Origin: Woeseia sp.
Lineage (GTDB): Bacteria; Pseudomonadota; Gammaproteobacteria; Steroidobacterales; UBA11654
Assembly (NCBI GenBank): GCA_019653755.1
Contig: BPCL01000001.1
Span: 481,542-545,541 of the forward strand
Length of the DNA: 64,000 nucleotides
Reading direction: 5' to 3'
The position numbers and the translations under genes are program-made. The notes under the pieces were generated by a model. It had not been told where the DNA came from and ran no database searches. It saw only the letters and a program-made list of their open reading frames with translations. This document shows, one piece after another, positions 62,167-64,000 of the stretch (within the stretch, counting starts at the first letter, position 1; every line of letters starts with the position of its first letter).

Positions 62167-63186
62167 TCAAATGTAAGAATTCGAAAATCTAGAACTATTT
62201 AGAGCAGGGATAACTTTTTCTCCAATAAGCTTTATTAAAGCTGCTGGTCTGATCTGAGTTCAAGGGCAACATCAGTTAAACCTGACTCTTTTAGCTCTAA
62301 CAAATGTTCTATCTTATGGTCTACTTCACTCACATGACCGGTCAAGGTTAGATGATCCACAAGTTTCTCTAATAGAGAATCGGGAACTCCAGACACTGAG
62401 GAAGTGTTTAATACTGGCATTTGATAAATTTTTTTTTTGTGGGCCTCTATAACATCGTATTCTTCATCTGACATAAAAGTGGTGATTACCCATCGTCTAA
62501 TAATCCTCGATACCCAAGCCATTGTTTGCTTCATTCATAGCCTTTTCTCTATCTTCATATAAGGCCCAAGCCATAAAATTATCAATCTAAAGTCATCATT
62601 TTTCTAGCTTTCAATGATTTGTAACCTCTTCAACCTTTCCTTTATAATATGGGAGGAAGATCACTCATCATAATTCCATCTGAATGTTTAGCCGACATCT
62701 TAAGCATTTGAGGCTTGTTGGCAGCTACATAAACCTTTGGTATATCGTGTTTTAGCCAAAAGGGGTTGTAGTTATTAAATTTAAATATTTCGCCATCGAA
62801 GTTTAATGGCTTCCCTTAGAAATAGATTTCAATATCTCAACACATTCTGAAACAGCCCTTACTCTTTTGTGGGTTTTAAGTCAAGTGCTTGCAAAGCTTT
62901 TCCACCTCCACCAATGACTACATTGGGTCTGCCTTTAGCAAGCTCGTTTAATGTTAGTAAGCCGCTTAAAATACGGATGGGGTGAGTATCGAAAGGATTT
63001 AGGGCAATAGGCCCCAACTTTATGCGTTTGACTTAATAGCTAGTTGTGAAAGATTTGTGAACGGTTCTCGAGAATCAATATAACTTGCTAGCCAGATACT
63101 ATGCACACCATATTTTTCAGCTAATAAACCAAGTTCAGTTTTTTTGGATGTACTTAACCTGAATCAAGAATTAGACCAATACGCAT
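62167..63186 (-). CDS. Luciferase-like (LLM-class) flavin-dependent monooxygenase (heavily frame-broken)
   Basis: Starts MRIGLILDSG at 63186. In shifted frames it reads KTELGLLAEKYGVHSIWLAS, SREPFTNLSQLA, KVGPIALNPFDTHPIRILSGLLTLNELAKGRPNVVIGGGG, KHDIPKVYVAANKPQMLKMSAKHSDGIMMSDL and FMAWALYEDREKAMNEANN, then SEVDHKIEHLLELKESG and IKLIGEKVIPALN, ending at 62167-62169. The order of motifs matches LLM/F420-type reductases (beta/alpha barrel). At least six breaks occur in about 1 kb. The gene is about 335 codons if repaired. Substrate unknown. This covers the stretch that otherwise has no intact gene. Confidence 0.6.
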
Positions 63187-63227
63187 CTTTATTTTCCCCC
63201 AAAACTATTCCAAATTGGGTTTGGGGG

Positions 63228-63300
<73 letters not shown>

Positions 63301-63303
63301 TTA

Positions 63304-64000
63304 TTATTGATTTGCAATATATTCTATCGCTTTTTTGATTCTGGAAATAACGATTTCTCTATCCAATAATGTCATCGTTAAATCTATGAAGGTGATTCAG
63401 TGCCTCCGGTAATAGCCACCTCAAGGTTGGCCAATCTTCCAAATCCAATACCGTGTTTTTCACAAGTGGATTTACAGCTGATTTATTGATTCAGCATCCC
63501 CTTCACCCTGCTCAACATTTCCAAAAGATCTTAAATGGACTAGGATCTCTTGCTTTAGAAACTTTTCAGCGCTGAATCTTCAAAACCTAAATTTCAGATA
63601 AGGAAAAAAATACCCCAAATAATTCGTTAAGATTATTAACTCTTGGCTTGTAGGCATTAAAAGGAATCGATGGTCTTTTCTGAAGGGAGTTCTTTTTGAC
63701 TAGTTTTATTTTAAAACTCAGTAAGTTCTAATTATCGCTATTACTCAGATGTTGTTGATTCAACCACTTAATTTTCTAGATCAAACTTGGCACTGGATTT
63801 ATTGATTTTCTTAAAATCGAAAGCATCAATCATCTCTTGAATATTAAAACTTCTTGGTCCCAAAAGACCATCCTAATCTAACCAAGTAATTCAACATCGC
63901 TTCTGGAAGAAACCTTGATCTTTTATTCAGAATATTCATGCACCATGCCGTTTAGACAGCCCAGATCCATCGGGTCCTAGAATCATTGGTAAATGAATAA
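63304..64000 (-). CDS. gltX: Glutamyl-tRNA synthetase, C-terminal part (frame-broken, runs off right edge)
   Basis: Charges tRNA-Glu. Reading the minus strand from the edge, shifted frames give FIHLPMILGPDGSGLSKRHGA with the LSKRH form of the KMSKS loop, then NYLVRLGWSFG, EMIDAFDFKKINKSSAKFD, KWLNQQHL, HGIGFGRLANLEVAITGGTESPS and LLDREIVISRIKKAIEYIANQ, ending at 63304-63306. This is the anticodon-binding half of GluRS. The upstream half is outside. At least five breaks occur in 700 bases, so this is a low-quality end. Confidence 0.85.

Noticed and set aside
61299..63186. True gene decay of the hydrolase and monooxygenase.
   Set aside because: The adjacent essential gltX is broken to the same degree, so poor sequence at the contig end is the simpler explanation.

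Overview
The window is about 64 kb of AT-rich, gene-dense bacterial chromosome. Nearly every protein reads as a typical gammaproteobacterial housekeeping or marine-heterotroph protein. The classic rpsB-tsf-pyrH-frr-uppS-cdsA-rseP-bamA-skp-lpxD-lpxA-lpxB-rnhB-dnaE-accA block, the tiny intergenic gaps, the many ATGA overlaps and the low G+C suggest a streamlined marine gammaproteobacterium, possibly of the SAR86 type. That placement is inference from style and gene content; no 16S gene is present. I saw no CRISPR array, transposase or integrase.

Layout. 1-5.0 kb (minus): succinate dehydrogenase sdhC-D-A-B with the flavinylation factor sdhE, coupled to lepA, which runs off the left edge. 5.1-10.6 kb: ygfZ, a holin-like/lytic-transglycosylase pair, lysS, prfB with its programmed +1 frameshift, an MGME1-like nuclease and a Mth938-family gene. 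10.6-35.6 kb (minus): one very long housekeeping run for translation (rpsB, tsf, frr, tilS), envelope lipid and outer-membrane assembly (uppS, cdsA, rseP, bamA, skp, lpxD/A/B, kdsA), replication (dnaE, rnhB), lipid precursor supply (accA), CTP and UMP synthesis (pyrG, pyrH), eno, ftsB, surE and a DedA-like protein. 35.7-42.8 kb: map, dsbB, tsaB, a GTP-type PEP carboxykinase, dusA, a secreted unknown, and a sulfotransferase-like/class-IV aminotransferase pair. 42.9-54.7 kb: an ABC-2 exporter, tRNA-Glu, an M16 protease, a beta-lactamase-fold serine hydrolase, a glutaryl-CoA-dehydrogenase-like enzyme, a DUF962 protein, DAHP synthase, a PYROXD2/CrtI-like FAD enzyme, a YeiH-family protein and an atypical SDR. 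54.8-59 kb: an RND pump with its membrane-fusion lipoprotein. 59-64 kb: a DUF885 protein, a VOC protein, an alpha/beta hydrolase, a luciferase-like monooxygenase, tRNA-Ala and the C-terminal part of gltX at the right edge.

Together the genes describe an aerobic heterotroph with lipid A, a Bam/Skp outer-membrane pathway, a succinate-oxidising respiratory chain and PEPCK-based gluconeogenesis. Notable absences from conserved neighbourhoods are dxr, ispD/ispF, fabZ and pcm.

Sequence quality. About twenty genes, including essential ones (eno, tsf, bamA, lpxA, lpxB, sdhA, sdhB), are split by single frameshifts, often in A/T or G/C homopolymers. The density rises sharply after 61 kb. This looks like uncorrected indel error in a long-read or low-coverage assembly rather than real gene decay. 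Broken genes are therefore annotated as whole reconstructed loci, with the break positions stated. The prfB frameshift is the exception: it is genuine recoding. I found no convincing wholly new system. The most interesting items are the rpsB tail repeat, the sulfotransferase/aminotransferase pair, the domesticated-looking lysis pair, the phage-type nuclease and the missing isoprenoid genes.
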